DNA from: an uncultured Chlamydiae bacterium
Lineage (GTDB): Bacteria; Chlamydiota; Chlamydiia; Chlamydiales; CALBHK01
Assembly (NCBI GenBank): GCA_937894565.1
Contig: CALBHK010000296.1
Coordinates: 1-7,568 of the forward strand
DNA: 7,568 bases
Reading direction: 5' to 3'
Each line of letters starts with the position of its first letter. Position 1 is the stretch's first letter. The position numbers were made by a program, and so were the translations under genes. This document shows, in pieces, positions 6,519 to 7,568 of this stretch. A model generated the notes under the pieces. That model made no database searches and was not told where the DNA came from. It was given only the letters and a program-made list of their open reading frames with translations.

Positions 6519-6959
6519 TTATGCTGTGTACTCTACACCCATCTGTCTCATTGTTCCTAAAACAAGTCTCATCGCTGCTTCCAAATTACCTGTATTTAAA
6601 TCTGGTTTTTTTAGATTAGCAACACGCTCCACTTGTTCACGGTTCAATTTTCCGACTTTCTTGATGTTGGGCACATCAGAACCTTTTGCTATTCCTGCTT
6701 CCTTCAATATCAATTGTGACATTGGAGGCTCTTTTAAAATAAAAGTAAAAGAACGGTCATCGTAAACTGTCAGCACCACCGGCAAAATAATATCGCCTCT
6801 GCCTCGAGTCGCTTCATTAAAAGCTTTGCAAAACTCCATGATATTCACACCTTTCGAGCCCAATGCAGGACCAATTGGAGGTGCTGGATTGGCTTTTCCA
6901 GCAGGAATTTGCAACTTAACCAAACCGGTTACTTTTCTTTTTCCACCTTTTTTTGCCAT
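6519..6959 (-). CDS. rplK: 50S ribosomal protein L11
   Basis: 146-residue protein of the GTPase-associated centre. It binds the 23S rRNA region targeted by thiostrepton and contacts EF-G, release factors and, in species that have it, RelA. The N-terminal domain holds LQIPAGKANPAPPIGPALG (16-34) with the conserved proline cluster at 25-31, followed by GVNIMEFCKAFN (37-48). The C-terminal RNA-binding domain covers about 75-146 (VPNIKKVGKLNREQVERVA, then GTMRQMGVEY). The extra basic start, MAKKGGKRKVTG, is slightly longer than typical but starts at an ATG with AGGA (6966-6969) 6 nt upstream. The gene lies between nusG (54-bp gap) and rplA (20-bp gap), the usual order. Confidence 0.98.
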   Translation of the reverse strand: MAKKGGKRKVTGLVKLQIPAGKANPAPPIGPALGSKGVNIMEFCKAFNEATRGRGDIILPVVLTVYDDRSFTFILKEPPMSQLILKEAGIAKGSDVPNIKKVGKLNREQVERVANLKKPDLNTGNLEAAMRLVLGTMRQMGVEYTA

Positions 6960-7013
6960 TTTATTTCCTATCCTTACCTAATTAACTAAAAATCTTTAAA
7001 TTATCTTCTTTTT
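6960..7013 (-). other. nusG-rplK intergenic gap
   Basis: 54 AT-rich bases holding the rplK ribosome binding sequences AGGA (6966-6969) and AAGGA (6971-6975). In E. coli the L1 repressor site lies in the mRNA leader just before rplK. I could not identify a convincing L1-type structure, terminator or promoter here by eye. Confidence 0.4.
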
Positions 7014-7550
7014 TCAGGATTCGTCTGTTACCTTTTCGACTTGTGAAAATTCAAGGTCATCTACGCGAGTTTCTCGACCAAAAATATTCACACTCACACT
7101 CAAACGGCCTCTTTCTTGAAAGACTTCGCACACAGTTCCTAAAAAGTTGATAAAGACACCTTCAACAATTTTGACATGGTCTCCAATTTCAAATTGATGA
7201 CGATGCGTGACAGTATCTTTTTTCTCTTTTAGATCTTCTAGCATAAACTTTACTTCTTGATCTGTCAAGGATGTTGGTGGTTCCCCTAAGAAACCGATCA
7301 CACCATTGGTTGCTTTAATGTAATGCCATGCTTCATCTGTCACATCCATTTTCACCAGCAAATAGCCGGGCCAAAGCTTACGTTCTACAATACGTGATTC
7401 CCCATCTTTGACTTCAGAAACATTTTCTGTAGGAAGAAGCACTTCTTCAATCACTTCATCCATACCGTGCCTGGATCGCATTTCTTCCAGAGATTTTTTC
7501 ACCTTATTCTCTTGAGAAGTAAAGACTTGAACCACATACCAATTTTTCAT
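7014..7550 (-). CDS. nusG: Transcription termination/antitermination factor NusG
   Basis: 178-residue elongation factor that binds the clamp of RNA polymerase. It modulates pausing and Rho termination and, through its KOW domain, can contact ribosomal protein S10. The NGN domain covers about 1-108: it starts MKNWYVVQVFTSQE, contains the core WPGYLLVKMDV (60-70) and VIGFLGE (84-90). The KOW domain covers about 118-178, with FEIGDHVKIVEGVFINFLG (120-138) and NIFGRETRVDDLEFSQVEKV (155-174). F157 corresponds to the E. coli F165 that contacts S10. No extra domain is present, unlike some lineages with large insertions. AAGGG (7558-7562) lies 7 nt before the ATG at 7550. The sequence is very close to Chlamydia NusG as I recall it. 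It ends in TGA. Confidence 0.98.
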   Translation of the reverse strand: MKNWYVVQVFTSQENKVKKSLEEMRSRHGMDEVIEEVLLPTENVSEVKDGESRIVERKLWPGYLLVKMDVTDEAWHYIKATNGVIGFLGEPPTSLTDQEVKFMLEDLKEKKDTVTHRHQFEIGDHVKIVEGVFINFLGTVCEVFQERGRLSVSVNIFGRETRVDDLEFSQVEKVTDES

Positions 7551-7568
7551 TTAAACACCCTTCATTAA
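7551..7568 (-). CDS. Possible last codons of the upstream gene (expected secE)
   Basis: The 18 bases before the nusG ATG can be read in frame as L-M-K-G-V-stop, with the TAA touching the nusG start. In Chlamydia the gene before nusG is secE, so this could be its end. A different frame has tandem TAA and TGA stops at 7567-7562, which would instead place the upstream stop 14 bp before nusG. The fragment is too short to decide. Confidence 0.2.
   Translation of the reverse strand, partial: LMKGV

Overview
This window looks like a piece of a Chlamydiae chromosome, probably an amoeba-associated 'environmental' chlamydia rather than a pathogenic Chlamydia. The protein sequences of NusG, L11, L1, L10, RpoB and the RpoC N-terminus read like diverged versions of the Chlamydia proteins as I remember them. 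Examples are the RpoC stretch with KKPETINYR and KSQQARMKLAKRLKI, and the NusG stretch with IFGRETRVDDLEF. The DNA is AT-rich. Taxonomy rests on remembered sequence similarity, not on a search.

Everything coding lies on the minus strand, so transcription runs from high to low coordinates. The order is (secE end, possible) - nusG - rplK (L11) - rplA (L1) - rplJ (L10) - rplL (L7/L12) - rpoB - rpoC (5' part only). This is the classic bacterial transcription-translation cluster. Spacing is tight within the ribosomal group: 54 bp nusG-rplK, 20 bp rplK-rplA, 11 bp rplA-rplJ and 45 bp rplJ-rplL. It opens at the two gaps around rpoB: 204 bp rplL-rpoB and 127 bp rpoB-rpoC. There is no gene-free stretch over 300 bp. 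Plus-strand reading frames are antisense shadows of these genes.

The products act together. L11 and the L10-L12 stalk form the GTPase-associated centre of the 50S subunit, and L1 forms the opposite stalk. RpoB and RpoC form the catalytic core of RNA polymerase, and NusG binds that core and can link it to the ribosome. No mobile element, CRISPR, tRNA or rRNA is visible, and I see no evidence of a new biological system here.

The more interesting content is in the RNA: imperfect hairpins in both gaps flanking rpoB, a 15-nt motif shared between those gaps (14/15 identical), a weak terminator-like structure over the rpoB stop codon, an rplJ gene with almost no intergenic leader, a GTG start on rplL, and an unusual substitution next to a catalytic-region arginine in RpoB.
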